64,000 nucleotides of DNA, from positions 788,208 through 852,207 of the forward strand of contig NZ_JAECMT010000003.1 of NCBI RefSeq assembly GCF_016019935.1, written 5' to 3'. The DNA is from Paenibacillus sp. GSMTC-2017 (GTDB lineage Bacteria; Bacillota; Bacilli; Paenibacillales; Paenibacillaceae). The notes under the pieces are model-generated. The model searched no databases and had not been told where the DNA came from. It saw only the letters and a program-made list of their open reading frames with translations. The translations under genes and the position numbers were made by a program. Of the stretch, positions 7,649 to 17,899 are shown piece by piece (within the stretch, counting starts at the first letter, position 1; every line of letters begins with the position of its first letter).

Positions 7649-9181
7649 ATGCGAATCAATCAATTAATGCAATTTACAGAACATCACCGTTACTACATTT
7701 TTCGGGATTTTTCGCTAAGCAGTCTTGATTATAAAATGTTATCTTTAATCTATCAGCCAATGATTGGCGCATTTGCAGTCTCTCTTTACCAACAACTTTA
7801 TCATGGTATTGAGGAAGGTCGTTCCGGTTACTCAGAGCTGGAACCACAGCGTAAGTTGTTTCTTGGGCTTGGCCTTGAGATGAATGAGAAAAGCCGTCGA
7901 TTTATTATTGAACAAACATCGAAGCTTGAAGCAGTCGGGTTGTTGCAAACTTCACGACTTGGTGTTCCCGAACAAGCTGACGTAATATATGAATACGAGT
8001 TGACAGCACCTTTGTCGCCTGCGGAGTTTTTCCGAAATATGCATCTTGCTATGTTACTTAGAGATAAAGTAGGCAAATATGCTGTTATTTCTCTCCGAGA
8101 ATCTTTCGGAAGTAATGAGCCTGATGAACTAGCCCAAGCACAATTAACGAAAGAAAATATATCCGTTCCTTTTTATGAGCTATTTAAACTTAATATGCAG
8201 TCATTTGATTCCGAGTTAGAGCAAGCACTTACGGAAGTTGCACCTTCTCGTCAAGCATCAAATCGTTCAGAATTAGCATCTGCTGGCATTCCATATGGAG
8301 AAATTATTTTGCGTTTTCCGCGTAATTCGGCGAATAGGTCATATGTTGAGCGACTACGTAATAATCCCGAGGGTCTAGCTCAAGTTAATTATGTAGCTTA
8401 CAAATACAGTCTTTCCGTCGTAAATGTTTGTCGCTTGCTGGATGAGGACGGCATATTCGGACATAATGGTGAAATCGAATTGGATGCGCTCCAGCTTCGA
8501 GCGAACCAATTATATCGTCAAGATAAGAAACGGGATGGAGAGCAACAGCGTAAGCTAGCAAATACAGCTGTCCATAATGACGAACCAGAAGAGCAAGAAG
8601 AGGAAGAAGAATTCGAAGTGCAAGAGCAGGACTATTTGCCTGTACCGAATCAATTGCAGGGCCGCTGCGATGTGCAACAATACAATATGTTAATGCGCAA
8701 TGAGCCACATACACGTTATTTGAAACGATTTTTCCCCGGTGCGATTCCGGATTGGATAGAAAATGTGTTTGAACGTATCGACTTAAATTATCGATTGGCG
8801 ACGCCAGTTATTAACGTCCTTATTCATTATGTACTAGGTGCAAACGATGCTGGAAGAGTTACGAAAACATTTATAGATGCTGTTGCTTCTAACATGCTAA
8901 TGAAAGGGATAGACACTTTCGAGAAGGCTGTCCATTATGTAAGAGAGCAAGCTCAACTAGAACAGGACAAGCAGAAGCGCAAGGAAGCTGTAACTGGAGC
9001 AGTTGGAAGCGGTACTTACAATGGCGGAAGAAGCGGAGCAAGAGCAGGTGGAGCACGAAATGGAATTTCACGTAAGCCATCTATACCAATAGTAGCGGAA
9101 GATCAAGGTGCTTCTTCTGTATCTGCCGATGAGATGGAGGAGCTGCGTAAGCTCGCTCGTAAGTTAGACGGCAAATCTTAA
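7649..9181 (+). CDS. dnaB: DnaB, replication initiation and membrane attachment protein
   Basis: Firmicute primosomal protein (unrelated to the E. coli DnaB helicase) that works with DnaD and DnaI to load the replicative helicase at oriC and at restart sites. The 510-residue protein has the DnaB/DnaD-type winged-helix N-terminus (FRDFSLSSLDYKMLSLIYQP) and a C-terminal DDBH2-type region around residues 370-460. An acidic linker rich in Glu lies near residues 310-325. B. subtilis DnaB is 472 residues; most of the extra length is in the linker and the glycine-rich tail. It forms an operon with dnaI, which starts 19 bp downstream. Confidence 0.93.
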   Translation: MRINQLMQFTEHHRYYIFRDFSLSSLDYKMLSLIYQPMIGAFAVSLYQQLYHGIEEGRSGYSELEPQRKLFLGLGLEMNEKSRRFIIEQTSKLEAVGLLQTSRLGVPEQADVIYEYELTAPLSPAEFFRNMHLAMLLRDKVGKYAVISLRESFGSNEPDELAQAQLTKENISVPFYELFKLNMQSFDSELEQALTEVAPSRQASNRSELASAGIPYGEIILRFPRNSANRSYVERLRNNPEGLAQVNYVAYKYSLSVVNVCRLLDEDGIFGHNGEIELDALQLRANQLYRQDKKRDGEQQRKLANTAVHNDEPEEQEEEEEFEVQEQDYLPVPNQLQGRCDVQQYNMLMRNEPHTRYLKRFFPGAIPDWIENVFERIDLNYRLATPVINVLIHYVLGANDAGRVTKTFIDAVASNMLMKGIDTFEKAVHYVREQAQLEQDKQKRKEAVTGAVGSGTYNGGRSGARAGGARNGISRKPSIPIVAEDQGASSVSADEMEELRKLARKLDGKS

Positions 9182-9200
9182 AGACGAGGTGTGAAGATCT

Positions 9201-10157
9201 GTGGAATCACTAGGTGATCTGTTGAAAGCATGGCCCGGGGGAAGATCCCTGACGGAACAAGCGGGGAAAAAGCTGGCGGATCTCATGCAGGAACCCCTCG
9301 TTGAGAAACTTCGCTCCAAATATCCAGAGGTAGACGAGGAAGCTGTTCGCCTTAACTTGAACCGAGTATATCAGTACGTAACCGAATATAAAAATTGCTC
9401 CAATTGTCCCGGTCTTGATAAGTGCCCGAATGACTATGAGGGTCATTATACCCTCCTAAGCTCAGAAACATTAAACGGAAATGCGCAGCTATATGATCGT
9501 AAAGTAGCATGCAAAAAGTTTTTGGCAAAAGAGACAGAGGTAGCGATTCGTAGCCGAATACGCAGCTTTTATGTGGATGATGCGGCACTTCGCAGAGGAT
9601 ATTCTTCGGATGAAATATTGACTAATGATTTCGAACGGGCTAAAGCAGTTGGACAAATTTTACGATATATTGATCGGACGAAAGAGAATGGTTTAGGTCA
9701 AGAAGGGCTTTATTTAGCGGGGCGATTTGGTACGGGGAAAACATTTCTAATGTGCTACTTGTTGCAGGAACTAGCCAAAGTAGGTCATTCCGGCGTCATT
9801 GTATACATGCCAGATTTCGTAGAAGATTTGAAGGTATTGATGCATGAACCAAACAAACTGAAAGAGACGGTTGAGATGATGAAGGAAACCGATCTTCTCA
9901 TCTTCGATGATATTGGAGCAGAAAATTTGAATCCGTGGGTGCGCGATCATGTGCTTGGCGCAATTCTCAACTACCGAATGGAACGCAAGCCAACCTTTTA
10001 CACCTCTAACTACGAGCTTGAAGCGCTTGAGAAACATTTCAGTTTCACGAGCAAGGATGGGGATGAGTTACATAAAGGGCAACGTATTATGGATCGGATA
10101 CGTCCTTATGTAGAGGTTGTAATGGTAACAGGTGAAAATAAGCGTGGTCGTAAATAA
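9201..10157 (+). CDS. dnaI: DnaI, helicase loader
   Basis: AAA+ ATPase that loads the replicative helicase in Firmicutes. The N-terminal zinc-binding domain is visible as a Cys-rich segment (CSNCPGLDKCPNDYEGH, about residues 63-80). The Walker A motif GRFGTGKT lies near residue 173 and Walker B LLIFDDIG near 233. The length, 318 residues, matches B. subtilis DnaI (311). The start is GTG 9201 with a GAGGTG ribosome binding site at 9186-9191. The position directly after dnaB is the conserved primosome arrangement. Confidence 0.93.
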   Translation: MESLGDLLKAWPGGRSLTEQAGKKLADLMQEPLVEKLRSKYPEVDEEAVRLNLNRVYQYVTEYKNCSNCPGLDKCPNDYEGHYTLLSSETLNGNAQLYDRKVACKKFLAKETEVAIRSRIRSFYVDDAALRRGYSSDEILTNDFERAKAVGQILRYIDRTKENGLGQEGLYLAGRFGTGKTFLMCYLLQELAKVGHSGVIVYMPDFVEDLKVLMHEPNKLKETVEMMKETDLLIFDDIGAENLNPWVRDHVLGAILNYRMERKPTFYTSNYELEALEKHFSFTSKDGDELHKGQRIMDRIRPYVEVVMVTGENKRGRK

Positions 10158-10189
10158 CGGATTGGAAGTAATGGGTTGAAAATCAATTT

Positions 10190-10242
10190 AGAAGCGTTGT
10201 CTTGTTAGTAGAGTAATCTACCGTGGGCAACGTTTCTTTTTA
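10190..10242 (+). terminator. Terminator after dnaI
   Basis: AGAAGCGTTG at 10190-10199 pairs with CAACGTTTCT at 10228-10237 (one G-U pair), followed by T residues. Confidence 0.8.
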
Positions 10243-10562
10243 TTAGATAGATTTATTTTAGCTGCCATGGATCATGTAAACCGACAAATTCGGGTTAAAA
10301 GCCGAGCAGCGCTCCGCGCAGGCACTCTAACCCGACGAATTCGGGTTAATCATTCGTTATTTCCTCGTTTTCCTCCCTCGTTTACCTCTATCGTTAATCC
10401 TTTGAGAAACAGAAAGTTCAGCACATCAGTTAACTTAAAAAGCAAGGTTCTCACACGACTATCTAATCGGATTAGATAGTTGAAGAAAAGTGCTCTAGTG
10501 TAGTGGCTTGCTTGGACGTATAAAAGATTCTTATAACAAAATTAAATATTTTAAATTAAGTG
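10243..10562. other. Gene-free spacer with short inverted repeats
   Basis: Contains two related copies of a CCGACRAATTCGGGTTAA element at about 10281-10297 and 10331-10348. The second is a palindrome, AACCCGACGAATTCGGGTT, and the two flank a GC-rich segment. A separate 23-bp palindrome lies at 10458-10480. A 70-codon open frame at 10267-10479 runs through these repeats and has no convincing ribosome binding site, so I do not call it. Confidence 0.6.
10458..10480. repeat. 23-bp perfect palindrome
   Basis: Arms ACTATCTAATC and GATTAGATAGT surround a single G. There is no T run, so an operator is more likely than a terminator. It lies about 80 bp before the -35 of the sulfate operon. Confidence 0.65.
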
Positions 10563-10591
10563 TTGACTGGAATGGAGATCGCTGGTAATAT
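10563..10591 (+). promoter_or_regulatory. Sigma-A promoter of the sulfate transport operon
   Basis: TTGACT at 10563-10568 and TAATAT at 10586-10591 with a 17-bp spacer. Just downstream, 10601-10626 has a segment ending in GGTAGGAATAAT that loosely resembles the CymR cysteine-repressor box. That regulator assignment is weak. Confidence 0.65.
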
Positions 10592-10691
10592 TCTTTCATA
10601 ACCAACTAATCAGGTAGGAATAATTGATTAATGACCGGACGAACCGGAGTTGACGAGGGCCCTAACCACATTAACCAAGGGGTGTAAAATA

Positions 10692-11813
10692 ATGAAGAAA
10701 ACTTCAGTTCGTATTCAGTCCATTTTACTCGTAATCATAATGACATTGGTACTTACAGCTTGCGGATCACAAGGTTCAAACAAAAATGCAGAGAAAAGTA
10801 CTGATACACCGGCAGCGACAACTACGCCTTCAAGCTCACCAGCAGCTGAAGAGACGAAGAGCGAACCATTGCCACCAGTTAAACTTTTGAATGTATCGTA
10901 TGACCCTACTCGTGAATTATATGTAGATTTTAATAAAGCATTTGCAGCTCATTGGCTAGCAGAAAAAAATCAAAAAGTTGAAATTGATCAATCACATGGC
11001 GGATCAGGCAAACAAGCGCGTACCGTTATCGATGGCTTAAAAGCTGATGTTCTTACGTTAGCACTTGGTTATGATATCGATGCTGTTGTGGAATCAGGTC
11101 TTTTGGGAGCAGATTGGCAGTCACAATTCGAACTTAACAGCTCGCCGTATACATCTACGATCGTATTCCTCGTACGTAAAGGCAATCCAAAAGGCATCAA
11201 AGATTGGAATGATTTGCTGAAAGATGGCGTTGAAGTCATTACTCCGAATCCAAAAACATCAGGTGGAGCACGTTGGAACTATCTTGCAGCTTGGGGTTAT
11301 GCTTTGAAACATAACAATAATGATGAAGCAGCAGCTAAAGATTTTGTAACGAAACTATTTAAAAATGTACCGGTTCTAGATACTGGTGCTCGTGGATCAA
11401 CAACAACGTTTGTTGAACGTGAAATTGGCGATGTATTACTTGCATGGGAAAACGAAGCTTACCTTTCGATTAATGAATTAGGACCAGATAAATTTGATAT
11501 CGTATACCCTTCACTTAGTATTTTGGCAGAGCCTCCTGTAGCTGTTGTTGATAAAACGGTTGATGAACGTGGAACACGTGAAGTGGCAGAAGGTTACTTG
11601 AAATATTTGTACTCCGATGAAGGACAAAAAATTGCAGGTAAACACTACTATAGACCAACTAATCCGACAATTGCAGCTGAGTTCAAAGATCAGTTCCCTG
11701 CGTTAGAATTGCTTAGCATTGATAAGGATTTCGGCGGCTGGAAAGAAGCTCAAACAAAACATTTTGCTGATGGCGGAGTATTCGACCAAATTTACACACC
11801 AGGAGCTAAGTAA
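10692..11813 (+). CDS. Sulfate/thiosulfate-binding lipoprotein of an ABC transporter
   Basis: Extracytoplasmic binding protein delivering sulfate or thiosulfate to the CysT/CysW permease. It starts at ATG 10692 (AAGGGGTG ribosome binding site), not the earlier in-frame ATG at 10650. A lipoprotein signal peptide ends in the lipobox LTAC at about residues 20-23, followed by a Ser/Thr/Ala-rich linker. The mature part shows family features: [17 protein letters not shown], the [17 protein letters not shown] anion-binding loop, and [21 protein letters not shown]. Mature length fits the Sbp/CysP family. It is the first gene of an operon with two permeases and a YezD-like gene. Confidence 0.9.
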   Translation: MKKTSVRIQSILLVIIMTLVLTACGSQGSNKNAEKSTDTPAATTTPSSSPAAEETKSEPLPPVKLLNVSYDPTRELYVDFNKAFAAHWLAEKNQKVEIDQSHGGSGKQARTVIDGLKADVLTLALGYDIDAVVESGLLGADWQSQFELNSSPYTSTIVFLVRKGNPKGIKDWNDLLKDGVEVITPNPKTSGGARWNYLAAWGYALKHNNNDEAAAKDFVTKLFKNVPVLDTGARGSTTTFVEREIGDVLLAWENEAYLSINELGPDKFDIVYPSLSILAEPPVAVVDKTVDERGTREVAEGYLKYLYSDEGQKIAGKHYYRPTNPTIAAEFKDQFPALELLSIDKDFGGWKEAQTKHFADGGVFDQIYTPGAK

Positions 11814-11844
11814 TAGATTTCTGATAGAGCGGAGCTGACTTCTC

Positions 11845-12678
11845 ATGAAAGGTTCCAAAAACCGTAGAGTGCTGCCGGGGTTTGGATTGTCGCTAGGATT
11901 TACATTGTTTTATTTAAGTTTGATTATCCTTATCCCGCTTGCAGCAATATTTTTCAAAACATTTGAACTTACATGGGCGGAGTTCTGGAGTGCGATAACA
12001 AACCCAAGGGTTCTGGCTTCTTATCGGGTTAGCTTCAGTACTGCGCTATGGGCGGGATTAATTAATGCCGTATTTGGTTTGCTAGTGGCTTGGGTGCTCG
12101 TAAGGTATAAGTTTCCAGGGAAAAAGATAATCGATAGCCTGGTTGATATACCGTTTGCACTTCCTACAGCAGTAGCTGGGATCGCATTAACGACGATCTA
12201 TGCCAAATCTGGATGGGTTGGCTCGCTTATTGAGCCACTCGGAATAAAGGTTGCATATACGCAATTCGGTATTACGATTGCGCTAGTATTTATCGGCTTA
12301 CCTTTCGTTGTACGAACGGTACAACCGGTCCTTCAAGATATGGCGAAGGAAACGGAAGAAGCCGCTGCTATGCTCGGATCATACCGATTGCGTACGTTCC
12401 GAAAAGTGATATTGCCAGAGCTAATGCCAGCGCTTCTAACCGGCTTCGCTCTAGCTTTCGCGAGAGGAATAGGAGAATATGGCTCAGTTGTATTTATTTC
12501 CGGCAACATGCCACTTAAGACTGAGATCGCACCGCTGCTTATTATGACGAAGCTGGAACAATATGATTATGCGGGAGCGACAGCTATCGCGTCCGTCATG
12601 CTAATAGTATCGTTCCTCATGTTGTTAATTATCAATTTACTGCAATGGCGAATGAATCGTCGAACGATTGCGGATTGA
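11845..12678 (+). CDS. cysT: Sulfate ABC transporter permease CysT
   Basis: A 277-residue integral membrane protein with about six transmembrane segments, forming the sulfate channel with CysW. The conserved EAA loop reads [30 protein letters not shown] near residues 170-200. The stretch [15 protein letters not shown] is typical of the CysT/CysU side. It starts 31 bp after the binding-protein gene, with GGAG before ATG 11845. The order binding protein - CysT - CysW matches other bacteria. Confidence 0.9.
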   Translation: MKGSKNRRVLPGFGLSLGFTLFYLSLIILIPLAAIFFKTFELTWAEFWSAITNPRVLASYRVSFSTALWAGLINAVFGLLVAWVLVRYKFPGKKIIDSLVDIPFALPTAVAGIALTTIYAKSGWVGSLIEPLGIKVAYTQFGITIALVFIGLPFVVRTVQPVLQDMAKETEEAAAMLGSYRLRTFRKVILPELMPALLTGFALAFARGIGEYGSVVFISGNMPLKTEIAPLLIMTKLEQYDYAGATAIASVMLIVSFLMLLIINLLQWRMNRRTIAD

Positions 12679-12727
12679 TAAGGGCAGATCAATAGGCACA
12701 GATCTCTAGTTAAAGGAGGAGAATAAT

Positions 12728-13606
12728 ATGGCCGGAGCCATAACTGTATTTGCACAAAAGGAAGATGGAAAACGACCAAAACACAACACAGAGCCGTTAT
12801 TTGTCCAATGGCTACTCATTGGGATCGCCTTATTATTTTTGGGGCTGGTCGTATTAATGCCACTTGCCTCAGTATTCGTAGAAGCTTTCCGAAAAGGTGC
12901 CGCGGTTTACTTTAAAGCATTGTCGGAGCCCGATGCTTTATCTGCTCTAAAGCTAACGCTTATCGTTGCTTTGATTGCTGTTCCGGTAAATACCATATTC
13001 GGAATTGCAGCAGCATGGGCGATCAGCAAGTTTAGCTTCAAAGGTAAAAATTTACTCATTACACTAATTGATCTGCCTTTCGCGGTTTCACCAGTTATTG
13101 CTGGACTCATTTATGTTCTATTATTCGGAGCACAAGGGTTCCTAGGTCCATGGCTAGACGATCAAGGTATCCAAATCATATTCGCATTACCGGGAATTGT
13201 ACTCGCTACAATTTTCGTTACAGTACCATTTGTTGCTAGGGAGCTTATTCCACTTATGCAAGCGCAAGGTGTACAGGAGGAAGAAGCAGCAGCGAGCCTT
13301 GGTGCACGCGGCTGGTCAATCTTCTGGCGAGTTACCCTTCCTAATATTAAGTGGGGACTGTTATACGGCATCATACTGAGCAATGCTCGCGCAATGGGTG
13401 AGTTCGGGGCTGTATCGGTCGTATCGGGGCATATTCGAGGACAAACGAATACATTACCGCTCCATGTTGAAATTGTATATAACGAATATCAATTTTCCGC
13501 TGCATTTGCGGTTGCATCATTGCTCGTTATGTTAGCCGTCGTTACGTTAATTGTAAAAGCGGTTGTAGAGTGGAAATCTGCTGCGCATCATACAGGCACA
13601 AATTAA
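12728..13606 (+). CDS. cysW: Sulfate ABC transporter permease CysW
   Basis: A 292-residue permease paralogous to CysT. Visible family blocks are [19 protein letters not shown], the EAA loop [31 protein letters not shown], and the C-terminal [19 protein letters not shown], which separates CysW from CysT. A strong AAAGGAGGAG ribosome binding site precedes ATG 12728. No ATPase gene (cysA) follows, so the ATP-binding subunit must be encoded elsewhere. Confidence 0.9.
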   Translation: MAGAITVFAQKEDGKRPKHNTEPLFVQWLLIGIALLFLGLVVLMPLASVFVEAFRKGAAVYFKALSEPDALSALKLTLIVALIAVPVNTIFGIAAAWAISKFSFKGKNLLITLIDLPFAVSPVIAGLIYVLLFGAQGFLGPWLDDQGIQIIFALPGIVLATIFVTVPFVARELIPLMQAQGVQEEEAAASLGARGWSIFWRVTLPNIKWGLLYGIILSNARAMGEFGAVSVVSGHIRGQTNTLPLHVEIVYNEYQFSAAFAVASLLVMLAVVTLIVKAVVEWKSAAHHTGTN

Positions 13607-13641
13607 TTCCAACTTATTTTAGTATAATGGAGGAGATTTAT

Positions 13642-13893
13642 ATGGCGAAGCCATTAGAAGTGGATGTAGTGTGGCAGGATCGAATCCTGAATCAAGTGAG
13701 CGGATTGCAATATGGGCAAGTTATTATTACCGTACATGATGGTCGCATCGTTCAAATTGATCGTACCGAAAGAACTCGTTATGACGCACCAGCGGCACAG
13801 AAGCAAACGCCAAAAGAAGCTGCCAAACCATCTGGAGCACGTGACAAAGGGCAACAATCGGCGGAAGGTGAGTCGCTTAGAGCTGTTCAATAG
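13642..13893 (+). CDS. YezD-like small protein (DUF2292)
   Basis: An 83-residue protein whose first 50 residues match the short DUF2292/YezD pattern: a small beta-rich unit reading QYGQVIITVHDGRIVQIDRTERTR, followed by a disordered Lys/Ala/Pro-rich tail. Such proteins tend to be encoded with sulfur uptake and assimilation genes in Firmicutes, which fits its place as last gene of the sulfate operon, 35 bp after cysW. GGAGGAG sits 7 bp before ATG 13642. The frame is open further upstream into cysW, but that extension lacks a ribosome binding site. The biochemical role is unknown. Confidence 0.75.
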   Translation: MAKPLEVDVVWQDRILNQVSGLQYGQVIITVHDGRIVQIDRTERTRYDAPAAQKQTPKEAAKPSGARDKGQQSAEGESLRAVQ

Positions 13894-13910
13894 CACTTCT
13901 AATAGAAATT

Positions 13911-13964
13911 AAAAAAAGCTTCGAACTTAAACGGCATGTTGCCGAAAGTTCGGAGCTTTTTTCT
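13911..13964. terminator. Terminator after the sulfate operon
   Basis: An A-rich arm with AGCTTCGAACTT pairs with AAGTTCGGAGCT and a T run. A nested CGGCA/TGCCG helix extends the stem. It can also end the convergent small gene at 13970. Confidence 0.85.
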
Positions 13965-13969
13965 CTTTA

Positions 13970-14116
13970 CTAAGAGATAACGAATTTCACGATTACCGCC
14001 ACTGTAAATACGACAGTCATGAAGCCAAGCATACCGCCAAATCCGAACATAACATCCATCAAATCATGACGGGGTTCTTCGTTATAATGTTCGCGCGGAT
14101 CTCTAACGTTTTCCAT
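13970..14116 (-). CDS. YqzM-like small membrane protein
   Basis: A 48-residue protein starting MENVRDPREHYNEEPRHD, then one hydrophobic segment (about residues 22-46) ending VIVKFVIS. A GGGAGA ribosome binding site precedes the ATG. Size, polar N-terminus and single C-terminal membrane helix resemble YqzM of B. subtilis (44 residues, function unknown). It is convergent with the sulfate operon and preceded by a 22-bp palindrome. Confidence 0.6.
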   Translation of the reverse strand: MENVRDPREHYNEEPRHDLMDVMFGFGGMLGFMTVVFTVAVIVKFVIS

Positions 14117-14133
14117 CGTTGACGTCTCCCTTC

Positions 14134-14155
14134 AAAGTTTGCACGTGCAAACTTT
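14134..14155. repeat. 22-bp perfect palindrome upstream of the yqzM-like gene
   Basis: AAAGTTTGCAC followed directly by GTGCAAACTTT, 18 bp before the start codon of the minus-strand small gene. The position suits an operator or a hairpin in its 5' leader. Confidence 0.65.
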
Positions 14156-14312
14156 TCGTCATAAGCATACGCCTAAGACCTAGTACTTTCAATAGTATAC
14201 CCAAACTTCAGAACAATTGTAAAGAATCTATCAGTGACAATTATGAGGCAAGGTGGGCGATGAGTATGCTAAAATGTGAACAGGAGCGTTATGTATTCGG
14301 AGGGGAATCGAT

Positions 14313-16160
14313 ATGGACCACATAGATAGCATGGACCCGAAGGATCATGCAGCAATTAAGGAGTCAATTCGTAATAAGTTAGCCCTATTACCAGATAAAT
14401 CGGGTTGTTACTTGATGAAAAATAGTGAAGGCGTCATTATTTATGTCGGTAAGGCAAAGGTACTGAAAAACCGTGTAAGATCGTATTTTATTGGTAGCCA
14501 CAATGCTAAGACGCAAAAGCTCGTTTCGGAAATCGTTGATTTTGAGTTTATTGTAACGTCTAGCAATATGGAAGCACTTATTTTGGAGTGTAATCTGATT
14601 AAGCAGCATCATCCTCGTTATAATGTATTGCTTAAGGATGACAAGTCCTTTCCTTATATTAAAATTACGAATGAAGCACACCCGAAACTAGAAGTAACAA
14701 GAAGAATCGTGAAAGATAAAGGGAAATATTTCGGCCCTTATCCCAATGCCTATGCCGCGCAGCAGACAAAAAAGCTGCTAGATCGTTTGTATCCACTGCG
14801 CAAATGTAAGTCGCTGCCGGACAAGGTATGTCTGTATTATCATCTAGGGCAATGTATTGCGCCATGTGAATTTGAAATAGAAAAACAAACCTATAGTACG
14901 ATGATTAATGAGATTACACGTTTCTTAAACGGTGGTGAAGATGTCGTCAAGGCTGAATTGGAACGTAAGATGGGAGAGGCAGCAGAAGCTTTAGAATTTG
15001 AGCGGGCTAAAGAATATAGAGATCAGCTTATTGCAATCGATGCCGTAATGGAGAAGCAGAAGATTACGATGTCGGATGCGATGGATCGGGATATATTCGG
15101 TTACGCCGTGGACAAAGGCTGGATGTGCGTTCAAATTCTTTATATGAGGAAAGGAAAGTTAATCGAGCGTCACGGTACAACATTCCCTTATTACGGGGAA
15201 GAGTTCGATGATTTCATGACCTTCGTTACGCAATACTACAGTGATAATCCTGCATTACCGAAACAGATTTTGTTACCTCGTCCTCTTGAGCCAAATGACG
15301 AACAGGAAGAGGAAGTGATAGCCTCATTGAATAGCTGGCTCAAAGTAAAGGTGCTTATGCCACAAAGGGGCCGCAAAAACGAAGTTGTTAGTATGGCACA
15401 AGAAAATGCAAAAGTGATGTTGGATGAGAAGTTCCGACTAATTGAGCGTGATGAGGAGCGGAGCGTCAAGGCATCGCAATCACTTGCCGGATGGATTGGA
15501 TTAGATAAAGTTCGTCGTATTGAGGCGTTCGACAACTCCAATATACAAGGAACGAACCCCGTTTCCGCGATGGTCGTGTTTACAGACGGCAAACCAGATC
15601 GGAAAGAGTACCGTAAGTACAAAGTAAAAACAGTTGTTGGGCCTGATGATTACGAAACGATGAGAGAGGTTATCCGCAGACGGTATGAGCGGGTGCTAAA
15701 AGACGGTTTGCCACAACCTGATCTAATCGTCGTTGACGGAGGCAAGGGACAGATTACAGCTGCTCTAGATGTGTTAGAAAACGAATTAGGGTTGTATATA
15801 CCTGTATGCGGTCTTGTAAAAGATGCAAAACATAAAACCGCACAGTTAATGATGGGTGATCCTGCAGAGATCGTACCACTACCTCGGGATAGTCAGGAGT
15901 TTTATTTACTGCAAAGAATTCAAGATGAAGTCCATCGCTTCGCGATTACCTTCCACCGTGAGCAACGAGCCAAATCAATGGTTGAATCCAGATTGGATTC
16001 TATACCAGGAATCGGCGATAAGAGGCGTAAGGCGATGTTGAAACATTTTGGATCGCTCAAAAAAATAAAAGAGGCCTCAGTCGAAGACTTCAGGCCCCTC
16101 TCAATTGGCGAAAAACTCGCCGGAGAAATTATTGCTGCTCTAAGGGATGAACCGTCGTAA
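14313..16160 (+). CDS. uvrC: UvrC, excinuclease ABC subunit C
   Basis: Makes both incisions in nucleotide excision repair with UvrA and UvrB. The 615-residue protein has an N-terminal GIY-YIG nuclease domain ([18 protein letters not shown] from about residue 31), a UVR motif ([20 protein letters not shown] near 230), the UvrC homology/RNase H-like domain with [19 protein letters not shown] and [11 protein letters not shown], and a C-terminal helix-hairpin-helix pair ([19 protein letters not shown]). GGAGGGG at 14299-14305 supports the start. The 3' end overlaps the convergent protease gene by 32 bp. Confidence 0.95.
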   Translation: MDHIDSMDPKDHAAIKESIRNKLALLPDKSGCYLMKNSEGVIIYVGKAKVLKNRVRSYFIGSHNAKTQKLVSEIVDFEFIVTSSNMEALILECNLIKQHHPRYNVLLKDDKSFPYIKITNEAHPKLEVTRRIVKDKGKYFGPYPNAYAAQQTKKLLDRLYPLRKCKSLPDKVCLYYHLGQCIAPCEFEIEKQTYSTMINEITRFLNGGEDVVKAELERKMGEAAEALEFERAKEYRDQLIAIDAVMEKQKITMSDAMDRDIFGYAVDKGWMCVQILYMRKGKLIERHGTTFPYYGEEFDDFMTFVTQYYSDNPALPKQILLPRPLEPNDEQEEEVIASLNSWLKVKVLMPQRGRKNEVVSMAQENAKVMLDEKFRLIERDEERSVKASQSLAGWIGLDKVRRIEAFDNSNIQGTNPVSAMVVFTDGKPDRKEYRKYKVKTVVGPDDYETMREVIRRRYERVLKDGLPQPDLIVVDGGKGQITAALDVLENELGLYIPVCGLVKDAKHKTAQLMMGDPAEIVPLPRDSQEFYLLQRIQDEVHRFAITFHREQRAKSMVESRLDSIPGIGDKRRKAMLKHFGSLKKIKEASVEDFRPLSIGEKLAGEIIAALRDEPS

Positions 16161-17760
16161 TCGGCGGTTTCGTTCCTTTTTTGTTGCTCCAAATCTTAAG
16201 TATCAGAGCGATTAATGCTGGTAGCAGTATAAAGAAGATAGCCGATACAATATCGATGGAAGATCCGACCATAAACATCGAAATTCCTACAGTTATACTG
16301 TTGAAAATTGCATGAGTAAACATAGCCGAGATAAACCCATATCTAACGAATATGAAGCTGAAGATTAGACCGATAATCATGAGCTCAATCAATCTTGTCG
16401 TTGATGGGTAGATGGGATAAGTTACATGCCCTAACGCCCAGAACAATGTGGGGAAGATTGCTGCTGCGAATGTATGTCGGAACCATTTCCGGAATAATCC
16501 AATTCCAAAAAAACGGAACACTGCTTCTTCCATAATCGCTGCTGCCCAAGCTAATACAGGCATTAGCCATAGCATACTCATATTATAAGGAGACATTGTC
16601 ACATCGGTTGAACTCCAAGTACCAATTAGTAATTCAAGTGCCCAGAAGATGATCGACTGTAGTCCAAGTAATATGAGGGCAAACAGATAAGATAGCCCCA
16701 TACTGCGCCATACGTAATTCCCATATCCCTGATCTCGCAGTCTAGGCCACAGATTACGACCTTGGGCTTTCCACAATCCATCACCTGCAACGATTGAAAA
16801 ATAGACTGATGCAGCGAGAGGAATAGTTAAAATAACGGAAATAATTCCCATAAATGCAATCATACCATCTGCAGTAGGTTCTTCACCTTGTAAAGCGATA
16901 ATACCATCCATCACACCTAAATTCATAATCAGATAACAGATGAAGAAAAAGATGGTCAAAATAATGCCGTATTTAAATGATGTATGTTTACGGTACAAGA
17001 TGGAATAGATTATCGCCAAAATGCCGAGGACGAAGCTCATAAATACATACCCTACACCAGTAAGCCAGTCACCTAACTTATCTTGGCCTTTTACATACGA
17101 TTTATAATCGTCAGGTGCGACAAAAACAGGTTTGTATTTCGAAATGATATTTTGTCCATTTATAGAAACGGCTTCGGTCGATAATTGTAGCTTGGATTCA
17201 CCAATTACATAATTGGCTGGTAAGAAGGTTACTCCTCCATCAGAATCAAACGTACCTGAATCTAGTTCATCCTCTTTAAATTGTTCGCCAATTAAAAAGC
17301 GGTGAATTGTTTCAAGCTGCTCCTCATTGCTTAAGTATTGCTCTGAATGAAGAATGAAATTCCAGCCAGTAATTCGTTCGTTGTACATATGTAAATAAAC
17401 GAATCCATTGCCCTCATTATTTCCAAATTCAATGTTCACTTGGAAAGTATCAGCAGGAAATTGGCTGTCATAGTTTTTTTCATACTTTTCATGTAACGTT
17501 TCTTTAGCTAAATATCCATTTAGAAGCTTATCAGACTGATGTACCACTTTTGCAGAAATGACCTCTAAACCAGTTTGCTCTTTAGCGAAGTCGATTGCGT
17601 GCTGTTCTGCCACAGCTTTATCAATGACTTTCCCGCCGTATTCGTGTTTGTTCATTGATAAAACGGAAGGAACTATTTCCATTAAAATATAAATAACTGT
17701 AAAAATTATTGCTGCCAAAATAAACTTTTTCCATTCATGCTGTTTAATTTGATCTAGCAT
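16129..17760 (-). CDS. CPBP-family intramembrane metalloprotease with a large N-terminal extracellular region
   Basis: A 543-residue membrane protein. The CPBP (Abi/Rce1-like) core shows EEAVFR (Glu411, Glu412, Arg416), a conserved His445 in WALGHVTYP, and HAIFNS (His483, Asn487). About eight transmembrane segments cover residues 235-525. The N-terminus has one membrane helix (residues 13-33) followed by roughly 190 residues predicted outside the membrane, which is long for this family. These proteases act in prenyl-protein processing, bacteriocin immunity or regulated proteolysis; the substrate here is unknown. It overlaps uvrC by 32 bp tail to tail. Confidence 0.85.
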   Translation of the reverse strand: MLDQIKQHEWKKFILAAIIFTVIYILMEIVPSVLSMNKHEYGGKVIDKAVAEQHAIDFAKEQTGLEVISAKVVHQSDKLLNGYLAKETLHEKYEKNYDSQFPADTFQVNIEFGNNEGNGFVYLHMYNERITGWNFILHSEQYLSNEEQLETIHRFLIGEQFKEDELDSGTFDSDGGVTFLPANYVIGESKLQLSTEAVSINGQNIISKYKPVFVAPDDYKSYVKGQDKLGDWLTGVGYVFMSFVLGILAIIYSILYRKHTSFKYGIILTIFFFICYLIMNLGVMDGIIALQGEEPTADGMIAFMGIISVILTIPLAASVYFSIVAGDGLWKAQGRNLWPRLRDQGYGNYVWRSMGLSYLFALILLGLQSIIFWALELLIGTWSSTDVTMSPYNMSMLWLMPVLAWAAAIMEEAVFRFFGIGLFRKWFRHTFAAAIFPTLFWALGHVTYPIYPSTTRLIELMIIGLIFSFIFVRYGFISAMFTHAIFNSITVGISMFMVGSSIDIVSAIFFILLPALIALILKIWSNKKGTKPPITTVHPLEQQ

Positions 17761-17899
17761 AGTTCACCTCTATTTGTTAAGTTTTACAAACCCTCCACTA
17801 CCTTATCACAAAGGTGTCTATTTTATCCATTATAGTCGCTTTAATAAAGTAACACATCTCTCGATAGGATTTGGAAGATCAATTATGGCAATAATTATA

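Noticed and set aside
10267..10479. 70-codon open frame upstream of the sulfate operon
   Set aside because: It reads through inverted repeats, has no ribosome binding site and an unnatural composition.
10600..10640. CymR operator in the sulfate promoter
   Set aside because: Only the GGAAT part matches well; not enough to list as a separate feature.
13996..14326. 68-codon plus-strand frame before uvrC (14119-14325)
   Set aside because: It overlaps the palindrome and uvrC start and has no family-like features.
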